Below, in pieces: positions 1 through 9,762 of a stretch of 39,866 nt of DNA (the stretch's first letter is position 1; each line of letters opens with the position of its first letter). This stretch comes from Fennellomyces sp. T-0311 (Eukaryota; Mucoromycota; Mucoromycetes; Mucorales; Lichtheimiaceae). Location: positions 1-39,866 of the forward strand of contig JALLLT010000104.1 in assembly GCA_025266875.1 (NCBI GenBank), in the 5' to 3' direction. Position numbers and translations under genes: made by a program. Under the pieces are notes generated by a model. That model saw only the letters and a program-made list of their open reading frames with translations, was not told the DNA's origin and searched no databases.

Positions 1-2
1 CC

Positions 3-1085
3 ATACCCGACAAACAGTCGCACACAATTGTGAATGAACTCGTCCAAGTATTTATGACCTTCGGATTGCCCACCATACTTACCTCGGATAATGGCACCGA
101 ATTCGTCAATGATCTCATGAAGCGATTCGCAAGAGCCAGCAATATTGAGCATAGGCTCGTGAGTCCATACCACCCCAGAGCAAATGGTGCTGCTGAAAGA
201 ACCATACAAACATCAATGCGCGCAATCAAGAAACGTGTAAAAGGTGTCCACAAAAATTGGGATCCATTCGTACTGAGTGTTCAGCTGTCGATAAACGCGA
301 AAGTATCAAAACGCACTGACACCGCGCCCTTCTCGCTGATGTTCGCCAGGAAGATAAATAACTTTGAGGACTACCGAGATGCCGAAGTACTACCGCCAAT
401 GAGCAGAAAAGACTTGTTGGAAAGGATCGAGCATATGTCCGAAGTCGTTTACCCTGCGATTGCTGAACAAGTCGAAGCGTTAACGAACAAGCAAAGAGGA
501 AAGTTTGACAAAAAACACCTGCTTGTTGAATTCCCCGTGGATAGTCACGTCATGAAACGCGTAAGGGATAAAAAGGGTAAACTCTTCCCTGATTATGAAG
601 GACCCTACACCGTGGCTCATAAGACCAAAGGTGGTTCATACGTATTAAAAGATGAATAAGGAGAAATCCTCCCCATCAATATACCACCATCGCACCTTAA
701 GCTCATCTCACAGGATGAAATTATTTCTGCAGATCAAATCTACGAAGTCGAAAACATCGTGAAGCATAAAATAGACCGAAACGGTCAGTATCTGTATAAA
801 GTCCGATGGAGAGGCTATAAACCTGAGGACGATACATGGGAGCCATATGAACAATTCACCGACTCTCGTACTATTACCAAGTACTGGGAACGGTTGGGAA
901 CCAGTCTACCACAAACAAATAATAAGCGTATGCTGAACGCGCAAAACGCATTAGCCCTCGAAATAATGCTGAAAGTCGGAAAAAACGCCAACAAGCATAA
1001 ATACTCAAAATCGGCTTCAAGCCTGGAAGGGGGTAATGTGGTATCCAAGGTACTAGCTAGTCGGCACTACCGGGTAAACGTATGA
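3..1085 (+). pseudogene. Ty3/gypsy chromovirus pol, 3' part (integrase + chromodomain), one in-frame stop
   Basis: Seen: the reading frame is open from the left edge, so the gene is cut by the window. The integrase core shows SDNGTEF (catalytic Asp at 87-89) and AAERTIQ (Glu at 195-197) with 35 residues between them, the D35E spacing. A GPY-type segment (FPDYEGPYTV) follows. A TAA at 657-659 interrupts the frame, but the same frame continues without shift into a chromodomain (about 735-900; YEVENIVKHK, YKVRWRGY, TWEPYEQF). The natural stop is at 1083-1085, inside the LTR. Known: chromodomain integrases direct cDNA insertion to marked chromatin. Inferred: a dead or readthrough-dependent copy, because the stop separates integrase from its targeting domain. 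Gag, protease and RT lie outside the window. Confidence 0.9.
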
Positions 1086-1311
1086 TGGTACCTGAATAAT
1101 ACATTGACAGCCTTCCGGTTTGACTAGATCTTCCAAGAAGTCTAGAAACATTGCCGTGTCGGCTATACGATATGGCATCCTCCCGACCACGGCTATTTGA
1201 TTATGAGTTTTATCTCGAGCAATATAAATAGAGAGAACCGTTAACATAATAAAGACATATTCGATTCTCACAGAACTTACTGTTTTGCTGATCAATTTCT
1301 CTCTCACCACA
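1037..1311 (+). repeat. 3' LTR of the chromovirus
   Basis: It begins TGTGG and ends CCACA, a perfect 5-bp terminal inverted repeat, and directly follows a purine tract (ggaagggggtaa, about 1025-1036) that fits a polypurine tract. A TATA-like aatataaata is at 1221-1230 and an AATAAA signal at 1248-1253. A diverged relative lies in reverse orientation at 22015-22217, sharing the start GTGGTATCCAAG and the block ATTCTCACAG. The partner 5' LTR and target duplication are outside the window. Confidence 0.8.
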
Positions 1312-1313
1312 GG

Positions 1314-2321
1314 TCTACCATTTGCATTGGCTGTCTGTATAAGGTGTACACCTCGAAAACAAAAGGAGCTACCAAGTACAGCTTTAATCTCGAAAATGAC
1401 AAAACCAACTTGGTGCATACGTGTCGTAACGAGGATGAGTGAACAGATCTTCAGATTGATCCTAGTGCCGGAAAGGATGAAATGACTCACAAGGTTATCA
1501 CACAAATTATTCAGCAATCATCAGTTGGAATGACGCCCTCCCAAATTCTTTGGCTCATGCGTATCAACAATCCTACAACGACGATAGATATCCGCCATAT
1601 CAGCAGAATCCTGGAGAAGGCGAGCGTCGAAAATAGCCATGCCGACGAGTTCTCCAGTATCACAAGCAAGCTTCGTACAGGAAACTATTTGTACTGATAC
1701 GAAATTACTGAGGAAGGAGTGTTGAACAACCTGTTTGTCACCCATAAGGACTCGATAAGCAAAGCTCAGCAATTCCCAGAGATGGTAATTATTGATGCAA
1801 CGTATAAGACAAATCTGGCAAAGTTACCACTTGTTCATATTGTCGGGGTCGACAACTCGGCATCTGACAAGAGCACTGACTCGCTGCGTACCTTCTTCAT
1901 CGCATATGTCTGCATCAACAACGAAACGAAGGATACGTATGCTTGGCTGCTGAATTGCTTGAAGTCAAACATTTACAACACAGTTGACAGTGTATCACGC
2001 ACGCCAGGATTGTTTGTTACGGACAATGACCACGCCCTCCATAATACCCTCAAGGCCGTTTTTCCCTCAGTTCCTCATTCTCTCTGTGCCTGGCACATGC
2101 AGATGAATTTTGAAAGTAAACTGGAGAAAAACATCGATGAAAGCGCCAGAAAAAGATACGTGGCCACAGTCCGGGAAATGCTGTACAGTCGAAGTCTGAA
2201 TGATTTTATCAAGGCCAAAAAAAATATTATGCTGTCACTGCTGAAATGCCAAACAAAGACAGCTTGCAAAAATATCTTGGAAGGTAACATACACACCCGG
2301 AGACGCGCATTCCCAATTTGA
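1314..2321 (+). pseudogene. MULE (Mutator-like) transposase remnant
   Basis: One frame runs from just after the LTR to 2321 with in-frame stops TGA at 1440-1442 and TGA at 1695-1697. The first part (YTSKTKG, HTCRNED) resembles the zinc-binding FAR1/FLYWCH-like leader of MULE transposases. The core shows VIIDATYKTN and FVTDNDHALHNTL followed by SLCAWHMQMN, the usual order of the first Asp, second Asp and C/H block of the MULE DDE domain. The third acidic residue and the C-terminal SWIM-type finger are not visible, so the 3' part is lost or frame-shifted after about 2290. A GGTAAC donor-like site at about 2282 could mark a lost intron. The 5' end meets the chromovirus LTR at 1311. Inactive. Confidence 0.78.
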
Positions 2322-3019
2322 AAACTTGTTTATATAAACATATAGAAGATGCGAACTGCCTTTTTCGGATGTGTTTGTTTGTGACCTAGTGACGCGGTGC
2401 AACGGGTGATTGTTTTAGAAAAGGAAGGGCAACAACGGTGCCAGTGTCAAAATCGTTTACGATGGCAACAAAAAAAGTTTTGTGTCAAAAATCGTTCATT
2501 TGAAATATTGCTGGCATCAACGTAAAAGTCACTGTTCTATTCTATCTATGATAGCGTAATGCTCCTTGGTTATGATTCGATGGTATCATCAGAAGGGCTA
2601 AATACACGTTGACAAGATATTAGTGAAAAGACAATATAAAGTGGTGGTCTGAGGCGGTCCAAATACCTTAGCTTCAACACGGCCGTGAAGTTTGCTCTTC
2701 CAGCTACAGAATAGTTCTCAGTAATCTGTATTCTAGCAGTGAACAACTGTCGATGGACACACGTACCTTTCAATAGTGAAATCTATGAATAAAAGTTATA
2801 CTAGCTTTTCACCAACACTTACCTGGATTTAGTACTCTGACTTGTGGAGAAATAAGGAGTGCTACGAATATCTGTTGAGTTAGAAGATTTTCACAGAGAA
2901 AAAAGTATGAGAACAACTTAACTTTTTTTGAATGGAAAAAGAGAGAGAAAAAGGAGTGCTGACTCCATAACATTCTGAAATTTCAATTTATATCCTTTTC
3001 TTACCCGAACTCAATCACC
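2322..3019. other. AT-rich stretch with no recognisable gene
   Basis: No open frame of convincing composition and no RNA gene seen. The last about 100 bp (purine-rich tract, then pyrimidines ending caatcaccATG) could be a leader for the frame starting at 3020. Confidence 0.5.
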
Positions 3020-3346
3020 ATGTCACTGTTTCAATTCTTGTCGAAACTGATTCGATCCACTGCTCCATTTGAGAGATTCGAGTGCCTTTGCAGTGGCACC
3101 TATACCAAGAAGAACTACTCTAGTCGTCGCGAAACACAAAAGCACTTACGCTATGTTGCTCTTCATCCGCAGTACAGAGAACCTGATTGGTGGACAGATC
3201 GACGATCGCAACAAATTCATTACAACGATGTCGATTATTCTAATCCATATGATGCAGACAATGATCAGGCTCTTGATTCCGACACGGATTTACACTGCGC
3301 AGGAGTAAAAGAATACTGCGCTTCTAAAAGCAACGTATTCTTTTAA
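3020..3346 (+). CDS. Orphan N-terminal exon of a transposase-like protein (putative zinc-finger leader)
   Basis: 108 codons from an ATG with A at -3. The protein has an F-x-C-x-C start (FECLCSGTYTKKNYSS) followed by a His-bearing segment (TQKHLRYVALH) and an acidic tail (DNDQALDSDTDL). This is the layout of the leader exons of the Tnp2 gene at 4152, the minus-strand Tnp2 gene at 30634 and the DDTSGN gene at 37427: short Cys/His cluster, then acidic linker. No transposase core follows in any frame before 4152, so it is probably a decapitated leader from a lost element. Function inferred only from this likeness; it could be a chance open frame. Confidence 0.4.
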   Translation: MSLFQFLSKLIRSTAPFERFECLCSGTYTKKNYSSRRETQKHLRYVALHPQYREPDWWTDRRSQQIHYNDVDYSNPYDADNDQALDSDTDLHCAGVKEYCASKSNVFF

Positions 3347-4151
3347 CTGGAGTGGGGGTACGTGAGAAACTGCTGGGGCCCTCGATTTTGATATAGGAAG
3401 ATGGTGTTTGCAGCAAGAAAAAATGAAACATAAACAACGGCAATGGTATTCCGATGTCATGTGTCAGTGAAAGTAAATAAGATACAAGCGTTTAAGCCTA
3501 ATTTGGAACATGCGAAACAGTAAACCAGCAATGCCGTTTGGCAATTTCAATACGGGAGATGTGCAGTGGCTAGTAGTCTTTACAATGCACATGAAGGAAG
3601 TGAACGGTTTAGTGGGAAAGCCAGTTTATTTAGAAAAGGGACGGCAATTTTCTGCTCCAGCAGTAAAAAAAGGCGTACTGTTGCTAATCTACTTAATGCT
3701 GGCGAGAATGAATGTCCAATGTGAAGACCGAGCGCTTGCACATAGTCTTCCATTCATGGAGCGCCAAGGCAGTATGTAATTTCGCATTTTCAGGCACAGT
3801 TCTGGATGAGAGATATGCAACTTTATATTATGCAGCAAGTTATTTTTACTGCCGCTCTGTATAAGGAGACACAAATCCAAAACAGGAAAATCTTTATCAT
3901 AAAAAACGAGGTCGTTTAATATTGCTACGAACATAATACATGCGGCCAAGAAAGCAATAGATGAGGCCAAAGGGAGAGGCATGCAGCCAAGGAAACTGGT
4001 TAATAGAAAGCGCACATTCGTATTTACATTTTATTTTATAACGCGGTGCCGTAATTGAAGAGAAAAGATGAATATAAAAATACGCCAGAAACGCGATCGA
4101 AGGATCGGGCATCTACACTTCTTCTTGCACACCACACTTACCTCTTTACCA
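3347..4151. other. Unassigned stretch between transposon remnants
   Basis: Frames on both strands (for example 3510-3779 plus, 3689-4015 minus) overlap each other and resemble nothing I know. The end, around 4060-4150, is AT-rich and precedes the ATG at 4152, so it may hold the promoter of the Tnp2 gene. No terminal inverted repeats were found by eye. Confidence 0.4.
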
Positions 4152-7100
4152 ATGTCCAGTCACCAATTGTTTCAATGCTTGTGCGAGACATGTACGCGCC
4201 ATAATCCTAATGGTATGGTCGTAACAGCAGCAACGTACAACGCGCACTATGAGCGCGGTGTTACTGCAATGCTGATGGAATCTGTTGGTAAGTCCAAATT
4301 ATACGGTACCGTGCATTATGTTGACCAAGATATATGCAGATGGTAATCTTGTCGAATCAACCGCAAATACCGAGGAAACCGTGGACCAAAGTGGTGACGA
4401 GTCAATGTCTGTTGATGACTATGATGGTGGTGGCAACGGTATGCTTCAGAGTAACATCCAGAGGTAGCTTGCTAATGAAAAAATAGGATATACATCGTAC
4501 CACTCATCAGAACCTATACCGGAGCATACACCAGCGCCCTTGTTGCGAACTTTGAGCCAGGAATCTCTGCCGCAAGAGTCATTTCATGACGCAATTACGG
4601 AAGATCGGGAGCCGCTGATCGAGGAGCCAATGGAGGACTTTGATTCCTTGACGAATGACGACAAAGGTTTGTAAAGAAACTTACTGCTGAGGCTAGAGTG
4701 CGACCGTTAATATAAAACTGATATAGATATAAATTCTGACGTACAACCTGACACTCCTTTGAGCGATTTGATCCCACAGCCGCTGCTCTTCATCTTCATG
4801 TTTCTTGCTCTGTTCCAACTGCACCATCTCTCGGAACTGACGTCGACCCTACTGATTACTTTCGTCATGACGTTAATCCCTCTTATGCATGTCCCAACAT
4901 TCAACTTTCCTGCTACGATATCCACAATTCGTCATTATATCGGATTTCAGGACCTGACAGAGCCTATCGTTATGTACGTTGCTTGCTCAAAATGCCACAC
5001 GATCTACCTGCCCTCCACAGCACCTGACACTTGTGAGACTGTTCGATTGAACGCCGACGTGTGCGCAAACCCATTGTTCAAGATATCTTCCAATCGTCAG
5101 ACTCGCGTGCGTCGGACGCCATTCAAGCAGTACGCATACTATCCGGTCAAGTCCGCATTGGAGAAGTTGTTCAAGCGCAACGGTTTCGAGGAAAAGATTG
5201 AGGAATGGAGGCAGCACCCGTTTTTTGGCACCGTGTATTCGGACATCCACCACGGCACTATGTGGAACAGCATCAAGACCGAAAATACCCAAGAGCCCTT
5301 TGTTGCCCGCGAGCGTTCTTTGCTACTATCCATCAATGCAGATTGGTTTGCACCTTTCGATTCAGGTTATTCTTGTGGCGCCATATATCTTACCGTCAAC
5401 AATCTACCGCGTGCCGAGTGCTATAAGACCGAGAATGTGATTCTTGTTGGTGTCATGCCTGGACCACGCGAGCCTAGCACTTACGAGATCAATAATTATT
5501 TGGAGCCACTGATAACCGATCTACTTACCTTGTACACCGGAATCGATGATATGCCGACTGCTCAGATGCCCCGAGGTACTCGCGTGCGCGCTGCCCTGCT
5601 CAACGTTATTTGTGATATGCCGGCAAGCCGCAAAATCTGCGGTTTTACATCGCATGCAAGTACACGGGCATGCAACAAGTGCTACCGCGAGTTTGTGACC
5701 GATCCCGAGACCAACAAGATGATCTATGCTGGCGTCGACATTCCTGAGGAGACATTGCGATCAAACACAGACAATCGCGAGGCAGCGAGGCTTTGGCAGG
5801 CAGCAGAAACCCAAAGTGGCGACAACGCCTTGAGCGTGAAAATGGGACACGTTGGTCGCAGCTCCATCGGCTTCCTTATTTTGACGCCATAAATGCAACT
5901 GTCATGACCCTATGCATAACCTTTTCCTTGGCACCGCCGAGCGGATGGTTACGATATGGAAATCCGAGGGCTATCTGACGGAATCAGTGCTCACAGAGAT
6001 GCAAACCAAAGCAGACCGAATCATCGTGCCTCCCGGAATGCCAACCCTTCAACGCAGGATCCAACGGAAATTCAGCTTCATGACCGCCGATGACTGGAGA
6101 GTTTGGACCTTGGTGTACTCGCCATACGTACTGAAAAGTGTGTTGGGACGCACTCACTATGTGCACTGGTTGCTTTTCGTCGACGCTTGCCGCATGCTGG
6201 CAAAACCCTGGATCACTGATGCCGAAATTGCAGAAGTACATGACAAGATGGTGGAATTCGTGGCAGACTGCGCGAGGTACTATGGTGACGCTGCGTATCT
6301 CCCAATATGCATCTCCATCTTCACCTACGAGACGTCTTGCAGCTACATGGGCCGATCTATGGATGGTGGGCCTTCTCCTTTGAGAGATACAACGGTTATA
6401 TGAAAGATGTCGACACGAACCAGAAGGATTGCTTTGAGCTTACGTTCATGAAGCGATTTATCGAGAAGACTGGTGCGGTCGATTTTGTCCAGCGTCAAGC
6501 AGGTCGTTTCGAGGAGTATGCCCGGCAATACACTATGCTGTTACAGATTGCTGGTCAATCTACATCCCAAGGACAATACCACCGCCTAAATACCTTTGAC
6601 TATGAGACGTTCCTCAGCTATTCGTTGAGCCCGACGTTGACCGTCAACATCACTGGAGCAGAGCCATTGCCACCGTCCACCGCCATGTCCATGAGCAATG
6701 GTGTTGAGGGAAGCCTCAGTGAAGACCACCATGCTCTCTTATGCCAGTACTACAGCAATACGTACGGCATCGAGGTTTTGGCACCTCGAAGCGGCACCAC
6801 TGGCCGTAACTTTGCTACGGAAAAGGTTGAGAAGTTTCGAACGATTGAGATCTTTGGGCAGACGTACCGATCAGCTGCAGCTTCATCATCGCGCGGCTCA
6901 CATATTCAAGTAATCTACTTGCGGCGTGGTGTACGTCGTGCATATCCTGGCCGCGTAATGTACTTCTTCAAGCACAAAATCATCATCAACCGTATACCAA
7001 TGGTCCACCATCTTGCGTTTGTCCGTTGGTACAGTTCAAAGGAGGAGCAACGCTTTGTACCAGCGACCCTTGAAGAATGGCTGTGGCAGTACATGGAAGA

Positions 7101-7230
7101 GAATGACGCGTGTATAATCCCGGTCCACAGAATCCATTCCCAGGTAGCGGTGGTTCCACATGGCGCGCAGGCAGATCCTACGACGGCCTCGATGGTCGTA
7201 ATCCCGTTGCCGAAAAGAATAACCATTTAA
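4152..7230 (+). pseudogene. Tnp2-type (CACTA/EnSpm-like) transposase, copy A
   Basis: Inferred structure: exon 1 4152-4287, intron 4288-4339 (GTAAGT...GCAG), exon 2 4340-4666, intron 4667-4726 (GTTTGT...ATAG), exon 3 4727-7230. Phases match at both junctions. Exon 1 has a Cys/His leader (CLCETCTRH). Exon 2 is acidic with a TAG at 4465-4467. Exon 3 holds the Tnp2 core: ADWFAPFDSGYS (first Asp 5341-5343), VMPGPREPS, a CNKC knuckle, DPMHNLFLGT, GPIYGWWAFSFERYNGY (Glu 6382-6384). Known: Tnp2 proteins cut CACTA-type ends using an RNase H-like DDE fold. Three frame breaks, each explained by one lost base, lie near 5818, 5914 and 6314. Conserved motifs continue on both sides of each break, so the decay looks recent. 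The 3' end faces the partner gene, 57 bp apart. Confidence 0.88.
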
Positions 7231-7287
7231 AAAATAAAGTTGCTTTGACACGAAAACAATGGTTGTTCAGGGGAAAAAACGAAACTT

Positions 7288-8541
7288 TTAATTTTTAGCC
7301 CAAGAGGGCAAGGTCTCCAACACAGCCGGGTCCAAAACGCGGTCGTTATCCACTTCATACCTGGTAACGAACCGCTTGCTGCTTTGGCTGCCCCGGCCAC
7401 TTCCTGCACGGGCCTCGTCTTGTGTGACACCAGCCACCACTTCTGCTTCCTCCACAGCAACAGTGTTGTTGTTGGTGCTGCTGCTGCTGCCACTGCTTCT
7501 GGCTACGGCGGAGCAGGCGTGACGCTTCCGATTCGCCTTCACAAGGCCGTCGAGCTTCTTCAGAAACTCCTTGGCCTATGTACGCCACAACCTATGTAAG
7601 CTTCCTTCTCACTTTCAAAAAAAATAAACTCGTACATTGCGATTGCGGAAGCCTGGGGTACGGATGCGCAAAACCTTCGCCCCGTTCTCCTGATCGCTCA
7701 CCTCTGGCGAAGTGCACTCCGGCACAAGAAGTGCCGACCCGCCAGGGTACATGGCCTCTACGGAAACCTTATGGGCAGCATAGGCGGCCTTGCGTGCGTT
7801 CAGTTTCTGTAATCGATCAGATACTGTATTAGCACAATACACCTGTTTCTCCGTATCTATATAGTGCGAACCTTGACTAGGCGTTTCTGCCTGCGATTGT
7901 ATAGGAGGAGTCCCTCGTGGCGAGCCAGAGACATCCGCGCAATTCTCTTCAATGAATTGAAGTACGTGAGCAGCGCATCCTTTACGTACTTTGGATCGTC
8001 GACGCCGTCTGGCTGCTCACGTACATACTCCACCACGTCCCCTTAATCGCGCTGTTGACACCACGGCGAAAGTCCAAATCGAAGTCGAACTGCCATGGAT
8101 CTTCCGCCCGGGTTGCCAGCTGTTTCACCCTCGCATGCACATGTTCCTAACACACTTTGTAAATATGGTACTACTGACCGTTTTCTTCTATATCTTTCTT
8201 ACGCGAATGGTCGACTCCTGTTCCTCTGTGTATCTGCGAGACGCAGGCGCAGGGATTTCCCCAGCAGTTGATGGCCCCGCGATTGCTGGCTCAGCAGCCG
8301 CGGATTCTACAACCACCGGTCGCACAGCAAGAGCAACACCATACCGACGCATACGCTCCTCCATCACCATTTGTCTTGCGCGCAGCTCACGGTTTTCATC
8401 CGCCATGCGCCGCATCTCCTCCTGCGTGCGCCGCATCTCCTCCTCCATGTTCTGCATCGCACGCAGCATTTGCTCCACGCGCGTTTGCTCGAAGCTCACG
8501 CGGTTGCTGTTGATATTGTTGCTGTTATTGTAGCTGGACAT
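7288..8541 (-). pseudogene. Coiled-coil partner gene converging on Tnp2 copy A
   Basis: Inferred minus-strand model: exon 1 8541-8203, intron 8202-8147, exon 2 8146-7872, intron 7871-7807, exon 3 7806-7636, intron 7635-7576, exon 4 7575-7288. All introns are GT-AG, 56-65 bp, and phases join. Exon 1 is an Asn/Ser leader then a coiled coil rich in Glu, Arg and Met (about residues 18-70; EEEMRRTQEEMRRMADENRE). Exon 2 has DPWQFDFDLDFRRG and YFNSLKRIARMS, broken by an apparent single-base loss near 8047, in a run of G. Exon 3 has KLNARKAAYAAHK and RIRTPGFRNRN. Exon 4 has Ser/Asn runs. I recognise no family. Placement suggests the accessory protein of the two-gene transposon, as TnpA is to TnpD in plant CACTA elements (inference). 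Whether end-binding or regulatory is unknown. Confidence 0.65.
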
Positions 8542-8742
8542 CTAATGAAGAAATAGGTATGATGACTTTTTATATCAATGCTAATATTATGACAGCTCAC
8601 AGTTAAACCGAAGTAGCGAAAGGTAAGTCAGAAAAGGTAAGAGAACGAGGGACCAGAAGTTCTAAGCTCTTAAACACTTTATATACTTTGAAATGGCTGG
8701 CCAGTAAGAAAGCTTACAAGTAGCCGCTGCCTTCACTTCTAT
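8542..8742. other. Upstream region of the coiled-coil partner gene
   Basis: No open frame of note. It should contain the promoter of the minus-strand gene starting at 8541. No TIR matching the left side of the Tnp2 element was found by eye. Confidence 0.4.
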
Positions 8743-8876
8743 AAAAAGCAGTATGCAGCAGAAAATCTCTCTTTTCATCTCTTTCACTTTCCTTTACCAT
8801 CGCTACCTTGTACAACTTCTCACTCTCTCATTGCTACAACCCTACCGTATTGATTGAAGACTATCCATTTTTCTCT
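8743..8876 (+). promoter_or_regulatory. Putative core promoter: TATA box plus CT-rich leader
   Basis: A TATAAAA at about 8741-8747 is followed by a long pyrimidine-rich tract (8768-8845) and an ATG at 8877. This is the layout of a strong fungal promoter, and none other in the window is this clear. Transcription is not demonstrated. Confidence 0.4.
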
Positions 8877-9303
8877 ATGCTGCCTTATTGGAAACTAACA
8901 ACAAGACTGGCTAATCAGTAAGTCTGCTTGCCACCGCATAAATTCTTAAGCTTTTAATTTACCAGAGCCACTTGTTTACCATTGCCGGTGCTCCACTCAT
9001 AGACTCAATCTACAAAGGTACATAATTGCTGAACTCCATTACAATGAAGCTCACGAAATTTGACAACAGAGATCCTGCAATTGGAGTGTGCCCATCAGCG
9101 TAAGGTAACCTTTACTTTAATATTACTGTGCACGTTTTCGTCTAACATCTCTCACTCTAGTTACCACCAGTTATCATTTTCTAACCGGTGCACCTATACT
9201 GTTCATCGAGGCTGGTCATTATTACTGCTCTTGCTGTCCCGTTCCATTGCACGATCTCGCTGCCATGCTCCCGGACTACTTGCTACATCTTATCGCTATA
9301 TAG
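8877..9303 (+). CDS. Hypothetical small spliced gene
   Basis: Exons 8877-8917, 8968-9017, 9070-9099 and 9161-9303 can be joined through three short GT-AG introns (50, 52 and 61 bp; donors GTAAGT, GTACAT, GTAAGG; the last has a CTAAC branch-like site) into one open frame of 87 codons ending TAG at 9301-9303. The frame stays open for about 200 bp more after that TAG. The product would contain LFTIAGAPLIDSIYK and HYYCSCCPVPLHDL; I recognise no family. Support comes from the upstream TATA box, pyrimidine leader and phase-compatible introns. Such short exons can be assembled by chance, so this is only a candidate. It may be a host gene fragment or the leader of a lost element. Confidence 0.3.
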
Positions 9304-9598
9304 AAATTGAACCTGCTATCTTTTCTTTTGATAATAAAAATGCCACAAATTTTAAATGCATACAATCGCACCATCTATTCTGCCAATTATGTCGCTGAAA
9401 CGGAAGTCTATAAAACGATACCGTTCCATCTGCTTCGGGTACTCCTTCCGATATCGATAATCAGTGTTTCATCTATTTTTGTTTCTGAGAAAGCTTCCAT
9501 TCTGACATGAAACATTTCATTACATGAAAATTAAGGTTCAAAACGTCATATTTATGCCGTCTTTAGTAAAACTACACAACCTCGGATTGGCCATTCAC

Positions 9599-9751
9599 TA
9601 AAAGAATACATTGCTTTTAAAGTGCTGTATTCTTAAGAATGTGGAGTTCTCCTTAAAAGAATGCAGTATTTTCAAGAATACTGTATCTTCATGAGTATTC
9701 TTAAGGATACTCAGGTAGAATACGCAACTTTTTTACCCCTGTATTCTTTTA
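9599..9751. mobile_element. MITE-like fold-back element with perfect TIRs
   Basis: CTAAAAGAATACA at 9598-9610 is the exact reverse complement of TGTATTCTTTTAG at 9740-9752. Reading TA (9599-9600 and 9750-9751) as target duplication leaves 10-bp TIRs (AAAGAATACA). The inside is full of smaller palindromes of the same word: TATTCTTAAGAAT near 9630, CAGTATTTTCAAGAATACTG near 9664, GAGTATTCTTAAGGATACTC near 9694. TA duplication plus short TIRs fits a Tc1/mariner-type MITE, but no transposase is present to confirm it. It ends about 10 bp before the splice-acceptor-like ttcccag of the next gene. Confidence 0.6.
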
Positions 9752-9762
9752 GCCCTTCCCAG

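Noticed and set aside
4464..4486. A 23-bp intron removing the TAG at 4465 in Tnp2 copy A
   Set aside because: Too short compared with every other intron here and it would break the frame on the far side; treated as a nonsense codon.
5800..6320. Programmed frameshifting in Tnp2 copy A
   Set aside because: Three shifts with no slippery heptamer or shared context; simple decay or sequence error is more likely.
8188..8533. Plus-strand frame 7991-8533 opposite the coiled-coil exon
   Set aside because: It is the complement of a clearly biased Glu/Arg coiled-coil exon; the minus-strand gene explains the sequence.
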